Shown here: in pieces, positions 8,735 to 18,300 of the stretch | Layout of the letters: every line of letters begins with the position of its first letter | Numbering within the stretch: the stretch's first letter is position 1 | Position numbers and translations under genes: made by a program | Virus record (IMG/VR): IMGVR_UViG_3300023184_000383 | Span: 1-30,346 of that record | Source of the DNA: a virus | Reading direction: 5' to 3' (one strand) | DNA: 30,346 bases | Notes under the pieces: generated by a model | The model's input: the letters and a program-made list of their open reading frames with translations, nothing else | What the model was told of the DNA's origin: nothing | Database searches by the model: none

Positions 8735-10390
8735 TTATGGATTGTAATCGAATGTAATTGAACCACTTCCAGTAAATGTATAATGAATAAATCCTGTAGG
8801 TGTAACTGACACATCCGGTGAACCTGAGTTTGATACATTACCAAACACTGCTGGATAACGGATGATGACAACACCTGAACCACCTGAACCACCTTCCGAG
8901 CCAGAATCACGACCTCTCCAATTAGGTGCGCCGGGACTACCATACGGATAACCAGGAGGCCAAACAGCACCACCACCAAGAGGTGCTGGATAGGGGGAAG
9001 GTGATAACGGACCAACGCCTGAACGGATTGTGGCAGGAAATGGAAAATATGATCCACCATTATAAGCACCGCCACCACCACCACCACGATTTCTTGATGC
9101 TCTTTTATTTTGAGGACTTTCACCAGTATCCCCACCAAAACCTATTTTTGATCCATAAGGAGGTAATGGCGCACCAGTTGGTGCAGTTCCACCATTAAAC
9201 ATCTCATCACCACCATTAAATACTGTACCTGAACCTGCTTCACCACCGCCGCCGGGTGCTGGATTATTAGATTCTTGATACGATGCACCACCGCCACCAG
9301 AAGCATATTTTAAACCAGTATATGGCCATGTATAACCACCACCACCCTCACCACCCCTCGACTCATTTGAATCATTAGGTGCTGGACGATCCCATCCACC
9401 AGCACCACCACCACCACCACGAACTCCAGGAACTAATGCATATGGTTGAGCACCTCTATCCACAGTTTCAGTTGGACCAGGTTGACCAGGAAAAGAATTA
9501 TCTTCACCAGTATCTGTACCGCTTTTACCATTTCTAACATCGTTATCAGCACCTGGTCGATACGATACGCCCCCATATCCACCCTGAACACTACCCGCAC
9601 AAAAACCAAATGGCATACTTCCTGTCCAAGCATAGAATGCGCCCTGCCCACCGCCAGTAGCAGTTTGACCTGTACCTGCTCCAGTTGCTTCCGAGTTCGG
9701 TACAACCGAACCACCACCACCTCCACCATACGCAGTAATAGGTCCAAAATCGGATTGAGAACCTCTATTACCTGTAGCATCAGTGCGACCACCACCACCA
9801 CTACCAACTGTAACACCAATAGGAGTGTTATAAGCAATACCCGAAACGCCTGTGACAGTACGAGGACCTAAAGAAAATGCTGGAGGTGATGCTGTGGGTT
9901 CAGCAGTTGCAGTTGGAGCAGTTGGTGAAGTTAATACTGTAGATACATAATAATTACCTGTAGCACCAGCAGTACCACTTCGTTGCTCAACAACACGTAC
10001 AGGCATATTTCCAGAAATACCAGGTATATTAATTACTGAATCTGGTTTTATGTAACCCGATCCAACTGACGTAACTTGCATCTCACAGTGACCTGTGCCG
10101 GGTGAACGTTGATAATAAAAAGAAGCAGTTGCAGAAAATCCTGCATATAATGGATTAGAAGTAAATCCCATTGTGCCGATAACAACACCACCTCCACCAC
10201 CACCGCCACCCCCACCCGAACCGCCAGCACCGCCACCACCAACAACAAGGTACTGTAAACTAAATTCTGGTTTACCGGAACCTTGGATTACACCAATAAC
10301 GGATTTTCGTTTGGTTAAACTCTGAGCAACTTTATCGTTACTTGTGAATCGATAAGAATTGATGGTTCGTGTAGCGGAACGTGTTGTCAT
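8735..10390 (-). CDS. Single-module glycine-rich fibre/adhesin with an inserted domain
   Basis: 551 residues. A basic, serine/threonine-rich leader (1-45) is followed by the module head QYLVVGGGGAGG and poly-glycine. At about residues 74-182 a non-glycine-rich insert interrupts the module. It contains V-T-S-V-G-S-G-Y and looks like the G-x-G-Y beta units of the baseplate proteins in this window. The module resumes at NTPIGVTVGSGGGG, runs on as glycine-rich sequence with aromatic, proline and charged loops, and closes at GSGVVIIRYP near residue 506. The cap HYTFTGSGSITF is shared with the 299-residue adhesin. The start lies six bases after the upstream 112-residue gene without an obvious Shine-Dalgarno, so coupling to that gene is likely. 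Confidence 0.78.
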   Translation of the reverse strand: MTTRSATRTINSYRFTSNDKVAQSLTKRKSVIGVIQGSGKPEFSLQYLVVGGGGAGGSGGGGGGGGGGVVIGTMGFTSNPLYAGFSATASFYYQRSPGTGHCEMQVTSVGSGYIKPDSVINIPGISGNMPVRVVEQRSGTAGATGNYYVSTVLTSPTAPTATAEPTASPPAFSLGPRTVTGVSGIAYNTPIGVTVGSGGGGRTDATGNRGSQSDFGPITAYGGGGGGSVVPNSEATGAGTGQTATGGGQGAFYAWTGSMPFGFCAGSVQGGYGGVSYRPGADNDVRNGKSGTDTGEDNSFPGQPGPTETVDRGAQPYALVPGVRGGGGGAGGWDRPAPNDSNESRGGEGGGGYTWPYTGLKYASGGGGASYQESNNPAPGGGGEAGSGTVFNGGDEMFNGGTAPTGAPLPPYGSKIGFGGDTGESPQNKRASRNRGGGGGGAYNGGSYFPFPATIRSGVGPLSPSPYPAPLGGGAVWPPGYPYGSPGAPNWRGRDSGSEGGSGGSGVVIIRYPAVFGNVSNSGSPDVSVTPTGFIHYTFTGSGSITFDYNP

Positions 10391-10396
10391 AATTTA

Positions 10397-10735
10397 TTAA
10401 GTTATTTCTGTACCAAAAACTGAAATTGCTAAAGATGTTGAATTTGCGTAAACTGATAATTGTGAACCAGCATTCATGGTAAGACCTAATGTTAATGTAA
10501 CGGTATCGCAACCTGGAACATTAACATCATATGCTAGATAGTTTGCTGTTGTGACCGCAGCACTGGAAGCATTTACTGCAACTCTAGCGGCAACACCACC
10601 ACCAGCAGAACCACTTGTATTGGTCAAAACAATTGACGATACGACAGCATCAGTTGCTCCTGGTACTGTGTAAACATTTGTTAAAACTGATGCGCTTGGA
10701 TTCTTTTGTCCTAAAATTCTATATGCTCTTGGCAT
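10397..10735 (-). CDS. Small beta-rich virion protein, copy 1 of a paralogous pair
   Basis: 112 residues, from MPRAYRILGQ to VFGTEIT. It is a paralogue of the protein at 8384-8722 with the same length and no gaps in the alignment. It has a single cysteine (NVPGCD) where the other copy has arginine. An AAGGAAAA ribosome-binding site precedes the ATG in the 13-base gap after the 223-residue shaft protein. The adhesin of 551 residues begins six bases after its stop. No known function; likely a structural partner of the fibre encoded next. Confidence 0.75.
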   Translation of the reverse strand: MPRAYRILGQKNPSASVLTNVYTVPGATDAVVSSIVLTNTSGSAGGGVAARVAVNASSAAVTTANYLAYDVNVPGCDTVTLTLGLTMNAGSQLSVYANSTSLAISVFGTEIT

Positions 10736-10748
10736 TTTTTATTTTCCT

Positions 10749-11420
10749 TTACATTCCACCGAGTAAAAACATGTCATCGAAATTTCTTGCTTCCATGCTC
10801 AAATTATTTGCACTAACAGAATTGAGTCCCAATGTATTACCTGTTACCGATTGAGTTTGGAATAGATTCCCACTCAAAGAACCCACAACAATATTGTTTG
10901 CTCCAATTGAATTTAGAGTTAAATTGTTACCTGAAATTGCATTAGCCGAAATTAAATTACCAGTTATTGCACCAATAGTAATTTGATTTGCGGAAATAGA
11001 AGTAACGCCAATATTATTACCAGATATAATTCCATGATTTGCAAGTTTGTCACCAGTGATTGCGTTTGCTGCTATCTTTGAATTGACTACAGCATTCGGT
11101 GCTAATGCAGTTGCAGTTACAGAATTTGCTAATAGTTGTGATGGTGAAATCTGATTATAGGCAATCGTTGTACCTGTACGATAAATCACAACAATATTGT
11201 TTGTACCAAGACCTGGTGGAGTTGTGAAGTTGAGAATTCCATCAGTGACAGTATAAGCATCACGTGGAGTTTGTAAAACACCACTTACAGCAACTTCAAG
11301 ATAGTTTGGATCATCAATATCTCTTGTTAAAGTAAATACAGTACAAGCACCAGAACCGCTGAATTTTTCAACGCCAACTGCAAAAGTATTTAATTCAGGT
11401 GAATTGCCAAGATAGGACAT
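10749..11420 (-). CDS. Tail fibre shaft protein with 10-residue repeats
   Basis: 223 residues. Residues 1-85 are the same fibre N-terminal domain as in the 294-residue protein (F-S-G-S-G-A-C-T-V-F-T-L, then V-S-G-V, then Y-T-V-T-D-G-I-L-N-F, then G-T-N-N-I-V-V-I-Y). From residue 91 to about 210 the protein is a run of twelve decapeptides, with one extra residue at 131. The last thirteen residues (A-R-N-F-D-D-M-F-L-L-G-G-M) break the repeat and may form a cap or a docking end. There is no separate tip domain, unlike the 294-residue paralogue, so another protein may supply the tip. The start overlaps the stop of the 110-residue gene (TAATG). Confidence 0.75.
   Translation of the reverse strand: MSYLGNSPELNTFAVGVEKFSGSGACTVFTLTRDIDDPNYLEVAVSGVLQTPRDAYTVTDGILNFTTPPGLGTNNIVVIYRTGTTIAYNQISPSQLLANSVTATALAPNAVVNSKIAANAITGDKLANHGIISGNNIGVTSISANQITIGAITGNLISANAISGNNLTLNSIGANNIVVGSLSGNLFQTQSVTGNTLGLNSVSANNLSMEARNFDDMFLLGGM
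10791..11150 (-). repeat. Twelve tandem decapeptide repeats (shaft)
   Basis: Residues 91-210 of the 223-residue protein. Repeats start at I91, V101, V111, I121, then after a one-residue shift at I132, I142, I152, I162, I172, L182, V192 and V202. The consensus is (I/V)-(S/T)-(G/A)-N-x-(I/L)-x-x-x-(S/A), strongest from residue 132 onward. Confidence 0.85.
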
Positions 11421-11752
11421 TAGGTGATCTCCAGAATCGAAGTGATAACATCAGCAGAGGATGCTACAGATGTATTTACCTGTATAAAATCACCCGCTTC
11501 TAATACCAACTTCTGATCTCCACCAATAGGTACTAATGCACCACCAGGAGCAATCGTTGCATCTTTAACTAAAAATACATTACCAGTAATTGTTCCACCG
11601 CTTATCATGACACTAGCAGTAATGGGTGTGGTAATAATATTAGCAATCGACATGCCAATGATTGTTGCTGAAACACCCACACCAGCAGCATAAGCATTCT
11701 GTGCGGTAACTCCAGCAGCCTTGAGAGTGTTATTCTTAAACGAATTAGCCAT
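11420..11752 (-). CDS. Small beta-rich virion protein
   Basis: 110 residues. It is the most divergent member of the small beta family in this window. The shared features are an early I-I-G-M-S-I-A-N strand, a central V-F-L-V-K-D-A-T-I-A-P-G-G-A-L-V-P turn, L-V-L-E-A-G-D-F-I-Q-V, and the ending I-T-S-I-L-E-I-T. It precedes a shaft protein rather than a glycine-rich adhesin. An AGAGGA ribosome-binding site lies four bases before the ATG, and an ATAAATA motif sits further upstream. No function is known; a structural connector is the most likely role. Confidence 0.7.
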   Translation of the reverse strand: MANSFKNNTLKAAGVTAQNAYAAGVGVSATIIGMSIANIITTPITASVMISGGTITGNVFLVKDATIAPGGALVPIGGDQKLVLEAGDFIQVNTSVASSADVITSILEIT

Positions 11753-11781
11753 TAAATCCTCTGTTTTCTAAAATTATTTAT
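11753..11781 (-). promoter_or_regulatory. Candidate late promoter and ribosome-binding site
   Basis: A 28-base gap. On the minus strand ATAAATA (11775-11781) lies 22 bases before the ATG of the 110-residue gene, close to the layout of a T4-type late promoter (TATAAATA at about -10, short leader). AGAGGA (11757-11762) serves as the Shine-Dalgarno. If real, it would give the fibre island its own transcript. The motif is short and AT-rich, so chance is a serious alternative. Confidence 0.35.
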
Positions 11782-12146
11782 TACCCAAGTGCAATTGAAA
11801 ATGCGATACCCGCATCAATTGCAGCAGTAATTGTTGTATAAATTGCTGTATTTGGAGCACCAACAAAATCGCCTGTGATCGTTACATCTCTAAGATGTAA
11901 CTTACTAGAAACATTTGCGTTAACAATGTTAGCCGTATTCGAATACAATTGATTTATCTCACCACGACTATTAACGTTTAGACTAGCATTCACACCAGTA
12001 AGTACTATATTTGTATTAGAAATAAGCGGTGTAGCATTTGATTGTCCAACAAATCCAGTAAGACTGTTAGCAACTGCCACCAAATAAGAGGTAGTAGTCA
12101 CCCATTCTGAAAAGGTATTCGATGTGTTTATTTGATCAATTGCCAT
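11781..12146 (-). CDS. Small fibre-type structural protein
   Basis: 121 residues. The N-terminus has N-T-S-N-T-F-S-E-W-V-T-T-T-S-Y-L-V-A-V-A-N-S-L-T, a pattern (F-x-x-W followed by a helix with L-V-x-x-x-N) found at the start of many fibre-like proteins of marine T4-like phages. The rest is rich in N, T, V and A with alternating hydrophobic residues, as in beta-structured fibre segments, ending in an alanine-rich stretch. It overlaps the end of the coiled-coil gene by 11 bases. It may be a short fibre or a connector between baseplate and fibre; not assigned to a named family. Confidence 0.65.
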   Translation of the reverse strand: MAIDQINTSNTFSEWVTTTSYLVAVANSLTGFVGQSNATPLISNTNIVLTGVNASLNVNSRGEINQLYSNTANIVNANVSSKLHLRDVTITGDFVGAPNTAIYTTITAAIDAGIAFSIALG

Positions 12147-12372
12147 TTGGTGCCTTCATTTGTACAAGTTCACGGAGCATACCTTTGATGTCCGTGATAT
12201 CTTCTTCTAGTTTATTTACTTTGTTTTTCATTTCTTCCTGTTCAGCCAATCGTTGTTTTGCCAATTGACGCTGTGCCAAATAGTTTTCTAGACCTACCCG
12301 ATCAGTATTTAGAATTGCTCTATTAGAGATATCCCTAACCAAATGTTTATCTTCTTCTATATGAACAAACAT
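12136..12372 (-). CDS. Small coiled-coil protein
   Basis: 78 residues. About residues 30-70 form a charged amphipathic helix with heptad-like hydrophobic spacing (L-A-K-Q-R-L-A-E-Q-E-E-M, then V-N-K-L-E-E-D-I-T-D-I-K-G-M-L-R-E-L-V), which predicts a coiled coil. The N-terminus (MFVHIEEDKHLVRD...) is charged and not helical-repeat. AAGGAG lies five bases before the ATG and overlaps the stop codon of the giant upstream gene, so reinitiation is likely. A small trimeric or dimeric linker between the DUF4815-like protein and the fibres is a reasonable guess, nothing more. Confidence 0.7.
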   Translation of the reverse strand: MFVHIEEDKHLVRDISNRAILNTDRVGLENYLAQRQLAKQRLAEQEEMKNKVNKLEEDITDIKGMLRELVQMKAPNGN

Positions 12373-12381
12373 TTATTCTCC

Positions 12382-15300
12382 TTATAGACCATCAGGTAAA
12401 GCAATAACACGCAAATCTTTAATCTTAGGAACATTTACGGTGCTATCACCCAACATCACCACTTTAACTGCAAACGTAGCAAAATCGGTAAACGTTTGTG
12501 TGCCAGCAGAGTTTGTATATGTAATCTGATTTGATGGAACACCAGCAGTTCCTGGAGCAAATGTCAACTCACGGAAGTCACTTTCATCGGCAGACACGAA
12601 ATTATTATTGCTGATTTGTGTCAGTAGATTCCAAGATTTATCCTCGAATGGTTCGGCATCACCAGGCGATAAAAACTTACCATAGACATAGATGTTAGAA
12701 AGTGCTGGTTTATAACCGAGTAAATATACACGAAGATCGCCAGAGGTAAATCCTGGTGCTAACTGAACCTTACGAGTCAGATATCGAACCTTTGCGTTAC
12801 CGCCTTCCTTTTTATCTTCACCATTAATTACAATAGACGCACCGTTTGCTGAAGCACCTACAGTGATACCACCCGAATAGGGTAGTCCACCAGATACCGA
12901 TGTACATAAAGATGCAAACAGATTGATTGTTGGTGAAGTTAAATAACCCGTACCAGAAGAAACTATCCATGCACGACTCAATCTACCACCGACAACGTTT
13001 GCGCTTGCGGTTGCGCCTGAACCACCACCACCAGATAAACTTAGTGAATAGATACCATCTTGCATATTTTGACCAACGTTAGCAACAACAATATCAGAAT
13101 TAGATAATCCTAAATTATTAATCTTATTCTCAATAGTCAATAAATTGAATCGAGTAACATCAATCATTGGAGAAATATCTGGATTACTACTTTGCAGTGT
13201 TGTTCTTAAAATGAATGTTGTATTGCCAGTTGTTGTACTTAAAACACGGCGACCAAAACCATCCACCATTTTATAATCATTGTTTGGAATGAATGGTAAG
13301 AATCCATGAGTTGCACCAGTTCCGTCTTGTTGTGAGATGAAGTTATAGTCAATCGATGTATTCGACAACACCACATCAGTTGACATAACTTGCATCAAAT
13401 CATACACTGCATTCGCAGTCTTACTGGACATATCAGCTTCAAAATAAGCATAACCGTAGTTGCCTGTGTATACTTTTTTCTGTAGGCTGAACATCATGTC
13501 GATATTTTGATCTGCGGTCCAAGTTGAACCATTTTGAGATTCGAAGAATGAACCTGTATATGCTTGTTTAGAAATTTTTGCAGAAGATGCTAAATTGATT
13601 TTATCTTTTTCTGCAACGAATGTTTCGTAACCAATACTGTTGGACAGTAGAACAATTGAATGTTCACCCGGTAACAACAATACGGGAACATCAAATCTAA
13701 ATTCAGTATACTTTGTTGAATCTTCAATGTTTGGTATTGTGCTTGTATTAACTTTATCTGGAGTCAACACTACGTCAGCATAAGGATATACCGTAGACGA
13801 AGATGGATAGCCATTAACTACTGGACGAATTTGTAACTGTACAGGTGCACTTACATCTTTAGTTTTAAAGCAAACCCGAACACTCGACAACATAATACCT
13901 TGTGGGTATTGATCTGAATTGATCAAGAATGTTTCAGCAAGTGGATCGTGATACTTGATCGAAGTTTTTGTAGCAGTACGAATTGATGAAGATACTGAGG
14001 TTCTACTTTCAGATACATCACTTCTTACTACATTAGGAACAAATACCGAAACTGATGTCTCTTGTTTAGTTTGAATCAATCCTTGTGAGAAGAACGAAGC
14101 ATCACCATTTGTCGTTGAACGCTCAACCGTACCTGTAGAATCGTCAATTAATCGGAAAAGTTTTTCACCAGTACGGAAAGTATCTGTAGGTGCAGAGAAT
14201 ATACCAGCAGTTGCACCTTCAATTGAAGTTGTAAGTGTACCAATAGAATATGTCGATGTTGAATCGGGTGTTGTTGTCCATGTGCCAGTTATCTGAGCAT
14301 ATCGAGTATTCGCATTATAAGCAGAAATAACTGCTGATGTACCCGAACCAGTTCCACCAATAATACGAATTGTTTGTCCAACATAATCAGAAGTATTGGA
14401 AGAACCACCTGCATGATAATCAAGTTGAATGTAACTTGAGTTAGCAGCAGTAGCCTTACCGGAATAATGATCTACTGTTGCAGTAATATTACTTTCACCC
14501 GAAGTTGCACCAACCACACGAATACCCCCTGTGGCACCCGACCACGAACCGTATGCGGAACGGGGAATGATATTCGTAAAAAATGCATGATTGTTCGCGG
14601 TCAACACTACAACACCAGAACCCATTAGCGAACCTGTAGCAACATCATAAAATGCCACATCTTCAGGATTACTGATTGTAGTCTGATATGTTAAATCATT
14701 ATTAACAAACTTAATGATGTTTGCACGATAAACATACTTGTCAACATTTGTATTATCAAAGAATGTGTACAGAGTTGTTGATGGTTTAAATCCAGTTCCA
14801 ACAGCAAGGATATTAATATTACGCATAAACTGAACAATCGTCACATCAACAACACGATCTCCCAATGATTTGGTAAGTTGTTGTGGTACAATCTGCGACA
14901 AAATTCCTGTACGAGTTTCGTTTGTTGTTTTTGTTTCTAAGAAATCTTGCGTTGTAGTCGTAGTATCTTTTAGTTTTTTACCAGTAGCAGAACGTTCTGC
15001 CGCAGTAGCCTTCGCAGTCGTAGTTGTCGATTTTGCTGCACTAATTGCTCTGGAATCCACGCCTGTCCATGTTGTTTGCCATGAACCCCATGATGTACTT
15101 TGAATTGATGACCAAGCATCACGCGCAGCATCACCACCAGTTAGATCAATATTTTGTGCTTCAATTCGAGTGTCTGATGTCCAAACGTCTGATGGTGGAT
15201 CAAGTTTAACTGAACCAACATAGTTAATAACATTGAAGGGATTAATATTTACCGATTTTGATGCTAGGTTTTGTGTAAGGAATGTTGTAGTTGTTCCACT

Positions 15301-18300
15301 TAAAGTTAACAGCGGTCCATTATATTCAACACCAGTATCAAAAACACTATTGTTAGAAAATATTTTTGTTGAATATAGATTGTAAGTATTACGTGCCAGA
15401 TTATTGATAATATCAATAGACGAATTGAAATCACGGGCAGTGAAGTTTGATACAGTTTTATCAACGAATGAATCTACTATTATACCATTTTTGTAACGTG
15501 GTAAACCAGTGGAATCTAATATTGATAAATCTTGCTTTGTTACTGTAGATTGCTCTAACAGTGATAAAGATGTGTAATATTCTAGATTTTCAATGCGCTT
15601 TTCTAACGCACCAATATCTCTCATCGTATAACGCTTATTCTTAAATGTCTGAATACTTGTTGATGATGCGAAACCAAGATATGCAGGATACTCTAAAACA
15701 TACAGAGTCATTGCTTCATCTGGCTCTTGAGGTGCAACAGGAGTCCTTGAAGGAACGCCTTGGATAACCTCAAACGTACCTATTTTATTCAAAATAACTC
15801 TGTCAACACGTGGTAAATAATAACTATAATCTGTAAGAATAGCACTACCAACTAAAGGAAACTTGGGACCAGCACCAGTATCTTCAACATCAAACACAAA
15901 GTTATTTGCTGAAAACGATTCTGTCGCATCTTTACGGACAGCACGGAAATCAAGGTAATCTCCCAATGCATATGAAACCCCATTTTCTGTAGAGAACAAT
16001 GGAATATCCGCATAATCAAGATTATTTGGTCCTAAACGAGTATATGAATCGACATCAAAATAACCAGTGCCTGACGATTTGAAACGGTTGTAACGAACCA
16101 ACAATGGACCAGTTGGCGGTGTCTGACCAGGTTTCAAACGAATTGATGCATGATCATAATAAGAATCTTTTTGTCCATTAGAAAGAACATAACGTGTTGT
16201 TACATTGGATGCCGATGAATCAGACTTATCTAAAGCATTATAGTTTGCTGTACTAATTGTTTGACCCTGAAAGTCAAAGATAGCATTAATAGAATGAACA
16301 TCAGAAACAAACAATGATTGCCCAATACCAGGTGTTCTTACCAACATAGTATTGCTAGTAATTGCTGTTTGTCCATCAAGTGCTGCAACATATACAGAAG
16401 TATTACCAGCACCAAAAATATTGTTCGTACCGCCACCAGCGGGATCGACTAAAACAGTATTTGCTTTGATGAATGTTTTTGTTTTTGATGTGGGATTTGA
16501 ACTGCTGATTGTAGCGTAAACGTTTGCAGTTAAACCTGCGCCAGGTGTGCCAAGATTAATTTGACGAGTTGATGTACTGACGCTGGCTATACCTGTTGCG
16601 GGAACAGTTGTACCCACATCATAGATACTGCTTCCTTTTGCGGTAACTACGACTGTGTAATATTGTTGTTTGGCAGTATCTGTTGTTGCTGCTAACAGAG
16701 ATTCGCCCACACCAATTGGCAATGCAGTTGAAAGACCGTTCCCATCAAAAGCAACACTTTGGTATAATCTAGAATATGAGAAACTAAAGTCTGCTAATGT
16801 ATTTGGTGCAACATTATCTTCACCTACTTTAAATAATAATGGTTCTGAACCAGATTCTGAAACAAATACTGGATAATGTAAAACGCCACCTGAAGTTAAT
16901 GTTTGACGTTTTGAATAAGGATGAACGTTTGCTGAAGCAAGTCTACTTCCACCAGCAGTGTAAAGAGCAAGCGATTCTGCTTGTCCAATATCAAAGTCGA
17001 TTACAAATTTGCTGTTAGAAAATAAAGCATTTACCCCTAATGGTGCGCCGATTGGTTGAGAGAATGCACGGTCAACTGTTACGTTACGTGTTGATCCCTC
17101 ATAGAATTTAATTGTTCTTGCTGTATCGAATGTTCCATTACCTGCCAAAATACGAATTCGAGCACCTACATAGCAATCATTATTGCCTGAGAAACCTGTA
17201 GGTAATGTAAACGTTGTTGTGTTACCTGCGGTATTAATGAAATAACCATTTGCAGAACCGCTTGGATCAGTCAGGTTGATAATTGAACGAGTATTGATAT
17301 CAGATACAAATGTTTTATAGATGTATGTGTTAGAATCTAATGTATTTGCAGATGAATCATAATTGACTGTTCTAACTTTTGCAGTACCAATTTTAAGATT
17401 GGCAAGGAAAGAAGTATTACCTGCATAGTTTACCAACTGTCCAACATCCACACAATAGATGTCAACGTTAGCAATCTGATTAGTTGCAAAGTTACCAAAA
17501 AACGAATTTGCATAAACATAATATCCATAATCAGCACTAATACGCTGATTGTTCACATTAGTCACACTTCTTGGTTTAGGGATAACAATAGTTGTTGGTG
17601 CTATGGTTCCAAACTCATACCCTCTTACATATGCTTTACCTGGACTTAATGTAACATTTGCAAATGCTGTATTAGTGGAATTATCAGTCATTGTAATATC
17701 AAAAGATTTTACAATATAATCACCCGATTCATCATAGGTGCGACGAGCAAGTTCATCACCAAGAACACCATAAATTGGAGTTTGGATAACACTCTTTTGA
17801 ATTCCGCTTTGGAATTCCGATAACTGAATAAACTGTGAAAGGTCTGTACTGTTAGTGGCACGTGTTGTCAGTGTCAAAGTAATCTTATAACGATCTGCGC
17901 CAGGTGCTTGGAAATTAGATGCTGATTGTGCAGGATCAAGCAATGACGTATCTTGAGTATAGTTGACAACATCTTCTACTACTTGGAAACCTACCAGTGC
18001 TGTTGAGTTGCGGTCATACTTAGAAATAGCAACCGACTGTGGTTGATTCTTTACGAAGAAACCTTCATAGTAGAATACACCAGTATTAATTGAGAATGCT
18101 TTTGAATTACCAATTGGATTACTGGACGCAGTATTTGCGTAATAGTTAATAGCATTTGTTGTCGTATTTGCGGTGATGATAGTTTCACTAGCAGTGAAGT
18201 TACCGCCATACATCGAATTGATAATAAGAGTGATTGGATCACCAGTGGCAGCATCCGAGTCATATGCTTTTAAAACATATGCTTTTTTTGTTCCTGTTGA

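Noticed and set aside
1-10390. Target of a diversity-generating retroelement
   Set aside because: No reverse transcriptase, template repeat, or pair of repeats differing mainly at adenines is seen. The variation between modules looks like ordinary divergence and recombination.
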